From contig DKNS01000152.1 of assembly GCA_002469765.1 (NCBI GenBank), positions 1-15,183 on the forward strand: a DNA stretch of 15,183 nucleotides, written 5' to 3'. Made by a program: the position numbers and the translations under genes. The DNA is from Flavobacteriales bacterium UBA7382 (GTDB lineage Bacteria; Bacteroidota; Bacteroidia; Flavobacteriales_D; Sanyastnellaceae). The stretch's first letter is position 1. Each line of letters opens with the position of its first letter. Positions 8,647 to 15,135 of the stretch are shown in pieces. A model generated the notes under the pieces. It searched no databases and was not told the origin of the DNA. It worked only from the letters and a program-made list of their open reading frames with translations.

Positions 8647-9492
8647 TCAGCGATTCGGGTCGGAGTTCTGTGAATTCACATCCAAGTCTGCGATGGCAGC
8701 CACGCTGTTGTCGTAAAGACGTTGCGCTCGGGGCATCCATTCGCTTTCTGGGAAGCGGGAGGCAAAGGTATGAAAAGCTTGAATAGCGTCGTTGTAGCGC
8801 TCCAGCTTTCTGCGTTCCGTGCTCAATTCGGCATATTGAAAGTGGCTGTCGATGGTTAAAAACTGCAGCTCCTCCTGGAACGCCGAGCCGGGATAGTCTG
8901 CCATGGCGTGTGCCATGGCGATGGTGGCGCTCTTGAAATTGCCTGTCGTGTGGTAAATGCGTGCGCTTTCAAAGGACTTACGCTCGAGCTTCAACCGCAG
9001 GTTGTCCACCATGGCTTGGCTGCTGTCACGCAATGCGCTTGATGGGTGGCGGTCCATGAACAGTTGCAGCTCGTCGATGGCGCTCCGGGTGTCGGTTTGA
9101 TCCAACGTGGCTTCAGGAGAGAGGAAGTATGAACAAAGCGCGGCCCGAAACATGCCTTCTTCCACACGAGTGTCGTTGGGGAAGGTCTTCACAAACGTCT
9201 GGAAGTAATAACGGCTCAGGTAGAAGTCGTTGACACAGTCATGGGTAAGCGCTCTGTTCCAGTGAATGTCGGGTGCGCGCTCAGTCCCTCTGCTCAGCTG
9301 CATCAACTCATCAAAGAGTGGGAGAGCCTTGAAGCAATCCCCAGAGTCGAGCGCTGCCTGGGCAAATTCCAATTTCTCATCCACAGATCCCGACTTCAAA
9401 ATTTGGTTGTAGTCCGAGCACTGGGTGAGCCCGATCCCCGCCGCGCAAGCCAGCGTTGCCAGTAATATGCGATCAAACCGTATGGAAGCCAT
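8647..9492 (-). CDS. bamD: Outer membrane assembly lipoprotein BamD
   Basis: A 281-residue lipoprotein of the BamD/ComL family, the TPR-containing partner of BamA that helps insert beta-barrel proteins into the outer membrane. The N-terminus is a lipoprotein signal peptide with the likely acylated cysteine at C25 (LTQC). Glutamine just before the cysteine is atypical, since Gly, Ala or Ser is usual. The mature part begins SDYNQILKSGSVDEKLEFA, a start characteristic of Bacteroidota BamD. It continues with TPR-like helices (KALPLFDELMQL, SRYYFQTFVKTFPNDTRVEEGMF, NDAIQAFHTFASRFPESEW). The ATG at 9492 is the first gene start of the minus-strand operon, directly beside the divergent promoter region. 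Transcription probably begins close upstream of it. Confidence 0.92.
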   Translation of the reverse strand: MASIRFDRILLATLACAAGIGLTQCSDYNQILKSGSVDEKLEFAQAALDSGDCFKALPLFDELMQLSRGTERAPDIHWNRALTHDCVNDFYLSRYYFQTFVKTFPNDTRVEEGMFRAALCSYFLSPEATLDQTDTRSAIDELQLFMDRHPSSALRDSSQAMVDNLRLKLERKSFESARIYHTTGNFKSATIAMAHAMADYPGSAFQEELQFLTIDSHFQYAELSTERRKLERYNDAIQAFHTFASRFPESEWMPRAQRLYDNSVAAIADLDVNSQNSDPNR

Positions 9493-9615
9493 GTCGGCGA
9501 AAGTACAACGCGTGCACCGAGCATTGGTGAAAACATTGTGAACGAGTTCTCGTGCCCTTGGTTGAACTCAATACGTTTAGACTACGTATTTTCGCACCTT
9601 CTAAATCTTTGATTT
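9493..9615. promoter_or_regulatory. Divergent promoter region between bamD and the PLP enzyme gene
   Basis: This 123-bp gap is the only substantial non-coding stretch in the window and is visibly more AT-rich than the genes. It must drive both the bamD operon (minus) and the PLP enzyme-truA-exporter group (plus). On the plus strand TATTTTCG at 9587-9594, with TTG at 9562-9564 (22 bp apart), resembles the Bacteroidota promoter TTG-N17-23-TAnnTTTG with one mismatch. It would give a leader of about 15 nt. On the minus strand TACTTTCG (9505-9498) is a similar one-mismatch match only six bases from the bamD ATG, so a transcript from it would be almost leaderless. I see no good upstream TTG for the minus-strand copy. 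The existence of promoters here is near certain from gene orientation; the exact elements are tentative. Confidence 0.5.
9570..9590. repeat. Perfect 7-7-7 inverted repeat, candidate operator
   Basis: AATACGT (9570-9576) and ACGTATT (9584-9590) are exact reverse complements separated by the 7 nt TTAGACT. The half-site centres are 14 nt apart, and the downstream arm overlaps the candidate plus-strand -7 element. It could be an operator for a dimeric regulator of the PLP enzyme group, the bamD operon or both, or a small hairpin in RNA read from upstream. A second, smaller dyad (ACGAG-TT-CTCGT) lies at 9542-9553. The repeat is directly visible; a regulatory role is inference. Confidence 0.4.
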
Positions 9616-10860
9616 TTGGACATTTTTGATCGAATTCGTCAGGAGCGTGGCCCATTGGGACAGCACGCCCGCGACAGCCACGGTTACTTTACTTTTCCCA
9701 AGTTGGAAGGTGAGATCAGCAACCGCATGACTTTCCGAGGAAAGGACCTTCTTGTGTGGAGCATCAACAACTACCTGGGCCTTGCCAACCACCCTGAGAT
9801 CCGCAAAGTGGACGCCGATGCGGCCGCCGAGTGGGGCATGGGATACCCCATGGGAGCTCGCATGATGTCGGGCCAAACCTCCCAACATGAAGCCCTCGAG
9901 CAAGAGCTCGCCGACTTCATGCAAAAGGAGGACGCCTTCTTGCTCAACTTTGGCTACCAGGGTTGCCAATCCGCCATCGAGGCGTTGGTGTCCCGCCACG
10001 ACGTGATCGTGTACGACAGCGAATCGCATGCGTGCATGGTGGATGGCGTGCGATTGCACCAAGGCAAGCGCTTTGTGTTCCAGCACAACGACATGGAGAG
10101 CTTTGAGAAGCAACTCGTGCGTGCCAAGAAGCTCACCGACCAAACAGGCGGGGGCATCCTCGTTGTGACAGAAGGTGTATTTGGCATGGCTGGGGACCAA
10201 GGCAAGCTCGCAGAAATCTGCAAGTACAAGGAGGAATACAATTTCCGGTTGTTTGTGGACGACGCCCACGGATTCGGCACAGTGGGTGAGAACGGCCGCG
10301 GTGCGGGCGACCACCAGGGATGCCACGACCAGATCGACGTGTATTTCGGGACCTTTGCCAAAGCCATGGCCACCATTGGGGCATTTGTGGCAGGTGACGA
10401 GGACGTGATTGAGTACCTCCGCTACAACATGAGATCTCAGACCTTCGCCAAGTCGTTGCCCATGCCACTCGTCGTGGGCGCGCGGAAGCGTTTGGAAATG
10501 TTGCGCAGCCAGCCTGAGCACAAGGACAACTTGTGGAAGATTGCAACAGCCCTCCAGGAAGGATTGCGCGCCGAGGGCTTCGACCTCGGGGTGACCAATT
10601 CATGCGTGACACCCGTGTTCTTGCACGGTGGCCTAGGCGAGGCGACCAACCTCACCCTTGACCTCCGTGAGAACTACGGCATCTTCTGTTCCATCGTGGT
10701 GTATCCGGTTGTTCCCAAGGACACCATCATGCTGCGTTTGATTCCCACTGCAATTCACACGTTGGACGATGTTCAATACACCATTGAGACGTTCACGAAG
10801 GTGAAGGACAAACTCTTCGCTGGAGAATACAAGAGCGAGAAGATCGCTTCTTGGGCGTAA
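9616..10860 (+). CDS. Alpha-oxoamine synthase-family PLP-dependent acyltransferase (serine palmitoyltransferase / KBL-like)
   Basis: A 414-residue fold-type I PLP enzyme of the group that condenses an amino acid with an acyl-CoA or acyl-ACP (2-amino-3-ketobutyrate CoA ligase, serine palmitoyltransferase, cysteate acyltransferase). Visible landmarks are NNYLGLANHPEIRK near residues 52-65, GARMMSGQTSQHEALEQELADF, a PLP-stacking His in SESHAC (H138), DDAH (D215, H218) and the Schiff-base Lys in TFAKAMATIGAF (K249). All catalytic residues are present. Translation appears to start at TTG 9616 (MDIFDRIRQERG): an in-frame TGA lies two codons upstream at 9610, the first ATG is well inside conserved sequence, and remembered relatives begin in a very similar way. 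The amino acid substrate cannot be read here; serine or cysteate (sphingolipid or sulfonolipid synthesis) are plausible. It is followed 15 nt later by truA. Confidence 0.83.
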   Translation: MDIFDRIRQERGPLGQHARDSHGYFTFPKLEGEISNRMTFRGKDLLVWSINNYLGLANHPEIRKVDADAAAEWGMGYPMGARMMSGQTSQHEALEQELADFMQKEDAFLLNFGYQGCQSAIEALVSRHDVIVYDSESHACMVDGVRLHQGKRFVFQHNDMESFEKQLVRAKKLTDQTGGGILVVTEGVFGMAGDQGKLAEICKYKEEYNFRLFVDDAHGFGTVGENGRGAGDHQGCHDQIDVYFGTFAKAMATIGAFVAGDEDVIEYLRYNMRSQTFAKSLPMPLVVGARKRLEMLRSQPEHKDNLWKIATALQEGLRAEGFDLGVTNSCVTPVFLHGGLGEATNLTLDLRENYGIFCSIVVYPVVPKDTIMLRLIPTAIHTLDDVQYTIETFTKVKDKLFAGEYKSEKIASWA

Positions 10861-10875
10861 CCTTCGCGTTCGCTC

Positions 10876-11661
10876 ATGCGCGTTTTCATTGAGTTGGCCT
10901 ACGACGGCACCCGGTACCACGGGTGGCAGCGCCAGTCCCAATCCATCACCGTTCAGGCGGTGCTGGAGGACACCATGGCCCGCCTCTTTGGCGCTCCTTG
11001 TCCGGTCATGGGGTGTGGACGCACCGACGCCGGCGTGCACGCCAGCTACTTCGTGGCTCATGCGGAGATGCCGGATGGCGCCCTAGGCGGACGGGTGTCT
11101 GATTGGGAAGAAGCTGCGATGAAGCTCAATGGCATGTTGCCTCACGACATTGGCATCTTCGCCATCCACGACGTGGGTCCCAAAGCACACGCCCGCTTCG
11201 ATGCCACTGAGCGCGGATACTGTTACTTGATCCACACGCAGAAAGACCCCTTCCTGGAAGGTCGTTCCACCCGGGTGCACGGCATCCTCAATGTGGACGC
11301 AATGCAGGACGCGGCAGCGCACCTGGTCCAAAAAGGGGACTTCGCTTCTTTTTGCAAGGCTGGGCCAGATCGAGGCACGACGCTTTGCGACGTGCGGGAG
11401 GCCCGTTGGGAAGTGCTAGGCAGTGACAGGCTGGCGTTTTACATCACCGCCGACCGTTTCTTGAGGAACATGGTCCGAGCCACGGTGGGCACCTTGATTG
11501 ATGTCGGGAAGGGCAAGCGAAGGCCAGGGGATGTGCCGGCCATTTTGGCGGCGAAGGACCGAAGCGCTGCAGGAAAGAGCGTGCTGGGATGTGGCTTGTA
11601 CCTAAACCACGTGACGTACCCCACGGGCATCTTCAGCCCGAAGGCCACAGGGTATCTTTGA
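10876..11661 (+). CDS. truA: tRNA pseudouridine(38-40) synthase TruA
   Basis: TruA converts uridines 38-40 in the tRNA anticodon arm to pseudouridine. The 261-residue protein has the usual length. It starts with the family signature (FIELAYDGTRYHGWQRQ, residues 4-20) and carries the catalytic Asp in GCGRTDAGVHA (D51). Later conserved segments are ARFDATERGYCYLIH (around 108-122) and FLRNMVRATVGTLIDVGKGKR (roughly 195-215), both typical of TruA. The ATG at 10876 lies 15 nt after the PLP enzyme stop, and the TGA at 11659-11661 lies 3 nt before the exporter start, so all three are probably co-transcribed. The gene appears intact. Confidence 0.97.
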   Translation: MRVFIELAYDGTRYHGWQRQSQSITVQAVLEDTMARLFGAPCPVMGCGRTDAGVHASYFVAHAEMPDGALGGRVSDWEEAAMKLNGMLPHDIGIFAIHDVGPKAHARFDATERGYCYLIHTQKDPFLEGRSTRVHGILNVDAMQDAAAHLVQKGDFASFCKAGPDRGTTLCDVREARWEVLGSDRLAFYITADRFLRNMVRATVGTLIDVGKGKRRPGDVPAILAAKDRSAAGKSVLGCGLYLNHVTYPTGIFSPKATGYL

Positions 11662-11664
11662 CCC

Positions 11665-13446
11665 ATGGTGGAATCCTCCAAGGCGGGCAAGGTGTTTGAC
11701 TGGGATACGGCCCGCCAAATTTTGGGCGAAGTTCGCCCGCACCGCCGCCGTTTCATCTGGACCGGTGTCATGGTGGTTCTTTTGTCAAGCCTGGTGTGGA
11801 TTCGGCCGGCGTTGATCCGCGAAGCCGTGGATGTGCACATCGCTGCAGGTGACATGCAGGGACTCTTGAACGTGTTCCTGATGGTGGTGGCGGTCTTGCT
11901 TGTGGAGGCCCTGGTGCAGTACCGGGTCACATTTTTGGCCAATTGGGTGGCGCAAAGTGTGAGTTTGGACTTGCGCGCCAAGCTGTACCGCCATGTGTCC
12001 CGCTTCCCCTTGAAGTACTTCGACAAAACACCCGTGGGCACGCTTGTGACCCGACATGTGAGTGACATTGACGGGGTGGCCAACGTGTTCAGCAACGGCA
12101 TCCTCAACGCCGTCGGCGACTTGCTTTCCTTGATGGTGGTCATGGGCGCCATGCTCTACATCGATGCGTCGCTCACTTTGATTGTGCTCCTGCCGATTCC
12201 TGTTCTTCTCGCGGCCACGCGGGTGTTTCAGCGACACATCAAGAGCGCGTTTGTGGACGTGCGCAATCGGGTGTCCCAGATCAACGAATTCGTCCAAGAG
12301 CACGTGACGGGCATGCACATTGTCCAGGCCTTCAACCGCCAAGATTCCGAGGCTCGGGCCTTCGCTGACATCAACGCCGCCCACCGTGACGCCAACATTC
12401 GGTCGATTTGGGCGTTCAGTGTGTTTTTTCCGGTGGTGGAATTGCTGAGTGCCACGAGCGTGGGCTTGTTGCTTTGGCTGGGCACTGGTCAAGTTGTGCG
12501 CGACACTTTGACCTTGGGGGTGGTCCTGCAGTTCATCTTGTACGTCTTCATGCTTTACCGTCCGATTCGCCAGCTGGCCGACCGGTTCAACGTCTTGCAA
12601 ATGGGGATTGTGAACGCCGACCGCGTGTTCAAGTTGTTGGCCAAGGACGAATGTTTGGCACCCCCAAGTCATCCCCAGTCGCCGACGTGGAAAGGAGAGA
12701 TTCGGTTTGAAGGAGTGTGGTTCGCTTATGTGGACAAAGAAGATGGGGAGCCCGATTGGGTGCTGCGTGACGTGAATCTGCACATCAGTCCTGGCGAGCG
12801 CGTGGCGTTTGTGGGTGCCACTGGTGCGGGAAAGAGCTCCATTGTCAACCTTATTTCCCGGCTGTACGAATTCCAACGGGGCAGGATCACGATGGACGGC
12901 GTGGACATCCGTGAAATCCCTCTTGAGGAGTTGCGTGCCAAGGTGGGTGTGGTGTTGCAAGATGTATTCCTGTTCAGTGGGTCGTTGCGCGAAAACATCC
13001 GTTTGCATGACGCGGACAAGGACGACGTCGCGATTTGGGACGCGATTGAGGCGGTCGGTGCCAAGCGTGTGGTGGACCGTCTGCCTTTGGGACTCGACCA
13101 CGACGTCCGCGAACGCGGTGCCACGCTGAGCGTGGGGCAACGTCAATTGATTGCGTTTGTGCGCGCGTACCTCAACAACCCAGACATTCTAATTTTGGAT
13201 GAGGCCACCTCAAGCATCGACAGCGAAAGTGAGCAGTGGATTCAGCGCGCCACCGAGGCGCTCACCCAGGGCAGAACTTCACTACTGGTCGCCCACAGAC
13301 TCAACACGGTGCGCGACGCCGATCGCATTGTGGTGCTCCAGGATGGCCAAATCGTCGAGCAAGGCACCCACACGGAGCTGGTGGCCCAAGGCAAGATTTA
13401 CCACGGGCTTTTTGAAAAGCAGTTCCAGTCGATGAACCTCAAGTGA
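11665..13446 (+). CDS. MsbA-like ABC exporter, fused membrane and ATPase domains
   Basis: A 593-residue ABC half-transporter with its permease and ATPase in one chain, expected to work as a dimer in the inner membrane. Six membrane helices fit at about 30-50, 67-87, 148-165, 168-186, 250-272 and 284-301. The nucleotide-binding domain has Walker A GATGAGKS (384-391), a Q-loop VLQDVFLFSGSLRENI, signature LSVGQ (488-492), Walker B LILDE with catalytic E513 and the H-loop His H544. All ATPase residues are present, so a homodimer could be active; LSVGQ instead of LSGGQ is a common variant. Relatives move lipids, lipid A precursors, drugs or peptides, and the substrate here is unknown. The ATG lies 3 nt after the truA stop. 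The neighbouring PLP enzyme makes a lipid cargo worth considering. It ends 9 nt from the convergent paaI stop. Confidence 0.93.
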   Translation: MVESSKAGKVFDWDTARQILGEVRPHRRRFIWTGVMVVLLSSLVWIRPALIREAVDVHIAAGDMQGLLNVFLMVVAVLLVEALVQYRVTFLANWVAQSVSLDLRAKLYRHVSRFPLKYFDKTPVGTLVTRHVSDIDGVANVFSNGILNAVGDLLSLMVVMGAMLYIDASLTLIVLLPIPVLLAATRVFQRHIKSAFVDVRNRVSQINEFVQEHVTGMHIVQAFNRQDSEARAFADINAAHRDANIRSIWAFSVFFPVVELLSATSVGLLLWLGTGQVVRDTLTLGVVLQFILYVFMLYRPIRQLADRFNVLQMGIVNADRVFKLLAKDECLAPPSHPQSPTWKGEIRFEGVWFAYVDKEDGEPDWVLRDVNLHISPGERVAFVGATGAGKSSIVNLISRLYEFQRGRITMDGVDIREIPLEELRAKVGVVLQDVFLFSGSLRENIRLHDADKDDVAIWDAIEAVGAKRVVDRLPLGLDHDVRERGATLSVGQRQLIAFVRAYLNNPDILILDEATSSIDSESEQWIQRATEALTQGRTSLLVAHRLNTVRDADRIVVLQDGQIVEQGTHTELVAQGKIYHGLFEKQFQSMNLK

Positions 13447-13459
13447 GCTGGGCGCTCAC
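13443..13459. terminator. Small stem-loop spanning both convergent stop codons
   Basis: GTGAGC (13443-13448) and GCTCAC (13454-13459) form a perfect 6-bp stem with the 5-nt loop TGGGC. The stem contains the exporter's TGA in one arm and the paaI stop in the other. It could act as a bidirectional transcription end or limit read-through between convergent genes. There is no T-tract on either strand, so it is not a classic intrinsic terminator. Confidence 0.25.
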
Positions 13460-13869
13460 CACGCCTTGGACATCTTGTAGCCGGTTGCGGTCAGCCATGC
13501 CACGTGTGCGCCCTGTTGGTTGGTGACCTCGACGTCGACATGAGCGATGCGTCCACCGTCTGCCCTGGGGATGGCCCTGGCAGTGAGCACGTCGTCCACC
13601 TTCACAGGGGCCAAATGTTGGACGGTGCTGGTGATGCTGACGGCGTGCTGTCCTCGGGCGTTCACTGCAAATGCAAGCGTGCTGTCGGCCAGTGCATACG
13701 TGATGGCGCCGTGGGCGATGCCAAACCCGTTGACCATGTCTTCCCGCACGGTCATGCGGCAACGGCACCGGCCTGGTCCGCTTTCTACGACCTCGAGGCC
13801 CAGCCACCGGCTGAAGGCGTCACGGTCCATCATTTGGGCCACAATGGGGTGCATGTCGGCGTTGCTCAT
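13456..13869 (-). CDS. paaI: PaaI-type hotdog-fold acyl-CoA thioesterase
   Basis: A 137-residue hotdog thioesterase of the PaaI group, which hydrolyses phenylacetyl-CoA or ring-hydroxylated derivatives to rescue CoA from dead-end intermediates of phenylacetate degradation. The active-site region reads VNGFGIAHGAITYALADSTLAFA. Asn47, Gly54 and Asp62 fall where PaaI has its Asn, Gly and catalytic Asp; the usual HGG is HGA here. The C-terminal strands contain STVQHLAPVKVDDVLTARA. I chose ATG 13869 (MSNADMHPIV), 16 nt after the paaD stop; longer versions would overlap paaD with non-family sequence, and ATG 13854 is a possible shorter start. As the last gene of the visible paa run, it is probably co-transcribed with paaB-paaC-paaD. 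Confidence 0.9.
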   Translation of the reverse strand: MSNADMHPIVAQMMDRDAFSRWLGLEVVESGPGRCRCRMTVREDMVNGFGIAHGAITYALADSTLAFAVNARGQHAVSITSTVQHLAPVKVDDVLTARAIPRADGGRIAHVDVEVTNQQGAHVAWLTATGYKMSKAW

Positions 13870-13885
13870 GCACGGAAGGTAAGTG

Positions 13886-14377
13886 TCAGATGCACTTGAA
13901 ATGCTCAAACGGTTCCAAGCAGTCGTTGCACTTGAAGTGGGCCTTGCAGGCGGTGCTGCCAAACGCAGACACCATGGTCGTTTGCCTAGACTTGCACAAG
14001 GGGCAAGGAACCACCTTGCCTTGTCCGGTCAAAAAGGCCCGGTCTGCGCTCTTGCCCTCGGGCGGTGCGATGCCATTGGCCTTCATTTTCTCGTGGGCGG
14101 ACGGGAGCAACCAGTCGGTGGTCCAGGCTGGGCTCAAGACCACTTCAACACGTGCGTCCGTTTCGAGAGCCTGGACGGCTGTGGTGATGTCCTCGGCGAT
14201 GACGTCGGTGGCGGGACACCCGGAATAGGTGGGGGTGATGGTGACCACAAGTTGGCCCTGGTCAACTCGCACACCACGGACCATGCCCATCTCTTCCACG
14301 GTGAGGTACGGCAGTTCAGGGTCGTTCACTGACCGGACTTGGACCCAGGCTTGGGCGATGCGCTCTTGGTCGGTCAC
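13886..14377 (-). CDS. paaD: Phenylacetate-CoA oxygenase maturation protein PaaD (PaaJ)
   Basis: PaaD is a SufT/MIP18-like protein needed for activity of the phenylacetyl-CoA epoxidase, probably in metal-centre maturation. The 163-residue product has the N-terminal motif DPELPYLTVEEMG (19-31), PTYSGCPATDVI with Cys54, and WTTDWLLPSAHEKMKANGIAPP (85-106). A cysteine-rich C-terminus follows with CxxC at 125/128, Cys144, CxxC at 150/153 and Cys162, consistent with a zinc- or cluster-binding ribbon. I set the start at GTG 14377, which overlaps the paaC TGA as GTGA and gives the normal family length. An adjacent GTG at 14380 is equally readable. The much longer open frame reaching upstream to 14635 lies over paaC and has no family similarity in its extra part. 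It is flanked by paaC and paaI. Confidence 0.93.
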   Translation of the reverse strand: MTDQERIAQAWVQVRSVNDPELPYLTVEEMGMVRGVRVDQGQLVVTITPTYSGCPATDVIAEDITTAVQALETDARVEVVLSPAWTTDWLLPSAHEKMKANGIAPPEGKSADRAFLTGQGKVVPCPLCKSRQTTMVSAFGSTACKAHFKCNDCLEPFEHFKCI

Positions 14378-15132
14378 CACTTGGCGTCGGGGTACGTCCG
14401 GGGAAGCACCTGCATCTCTGCGAGCATGTAGCTTAGGTGCTCGCTGTGCATGCCTTGCTTGCCCCCCTGATGCGTCCACCCTTTCTCTGGGACACGCAAT
14501 GTTGCCCGCTTCAGACAGGCCGCGACCTTTTCGTGCCAGGAGCTCTCCAATTCTCGGAGATCGGGCATCAAGCCTGCCTCGGTGCATGCCGTGTCGACGT
14601 CGTCGGGCACGAAGAATTCTCCAGTGAAGGCCCAAAGGTGGTCGACGCTGTCTTGCACCTTATGCTGGCTTTCAGGGGTGCCGTCGCCGAGTCGGATGAC
14701 CCATTGTGCGGCATGCTCCCAGTGGTAGTGCAGTTCCTTCACCGCTTTGGCGGCGATGCCGGCCACGTCCGAGTTCACGGTTTGATGCGCCAAGAACATG
14801 TATCTGTCCAGCGCGAAGGCACTGAAGAACATTTGACGCACCACCGTATCGCCAAAATGTCCGTTGGGTTGTTCGACAAGCAGGTGGTTCTGAAACTCCC
14901 TGTCAGATCGAAAATAGGCCAGGGCATCTTCATCGCGACCTTCGTTTTCCAACGTGCCGGCCAGTGTGAAGAAGTTGCGTGCTTGGCCAATCAGGTCGAG
15001 GGCGATGTTGGACAAGGCGATGTCCTCTTCCAGGATGGGGCCGTGACCGCACCAAGCCGACAGGCGTTGTCCCAGCACCAATGCATCGTCGCCCAACCGC
15101 AGGACGGCTGTAAAGTGTTGCGCTTTCGTCAT
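14374..15132 (-). CDS. paaC: 1,2-phenylacetyl-CoA epoxidase structural subunit PaaC
   Basis: PaaC is the structural partner of PaaA in the multicomponent di-iron oxygenase that epoxidises phenylacetyl-CoA in aerobic phenylacetate degradation. The 252-residue protein has the usual length and the helical, ferritin-like character of the family. Recognisable segments include LEEDIALSNIALDLIGQARNFF (about 34-55), DREFQNHLLVEQPNGHFGDTVVRQ and KELHYHWEHAAQWVIRLGDGTPES. The C-terminal MLAEMQVLPRTYPDAKW is also typical. The ATG at 15132 lies 3 nt after the paaB stop, and its TGA overlaps the paaD GTG start, so translation is likely coupled. The gene looks intact. Confidence 0.96.
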   Translation of the reverse strand: MTKAQHFTAVLRLGDDALVLGQRLSAWCGHGPILEEDIALSNIALDLIGQARNFFTLAGTLENEGRDEDALAYFRSDREFQNHLLVEQPNGHFGDTVVRQMFFSAFALDRYMFLAHQTVNSDVAGIAAKAVKELHYHWEHAAQWVIRLGDGTPESQHKVQDSVDHLWAFTGEFFVPDDVDTACTEAGLMPDLRELESSWHEKVAACLKRATLRVPEKGWTHQGGKQGMHSEHLSYMLAEMQVLPRTYPDAKW

Positions 15133-15135
15133 GAT

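Noticed and set aside
11785..13146. A 453-codon open frame on the minus strand opposite the ABC exporter
   Set aside because: The frame is antisense to an intact exporter, its translation is unusually rich in His, Gln and Val, and it has no domain or signal; it is a shadow of codon bias.
13870..13962. A longer N-terminus for paaI
   Set aside because: It would overlap the end of paaD and adds residues unlike any hotdog thioesterase; ATG 13869 gives normal length.
14378..14635. A longer upstream extension of paaD
   Set aside because: The extension is Arg/Ala-rich sequence antisense-free but in the wrong frame over paaC; the GTGA overlap start gives the normal PaaD length.
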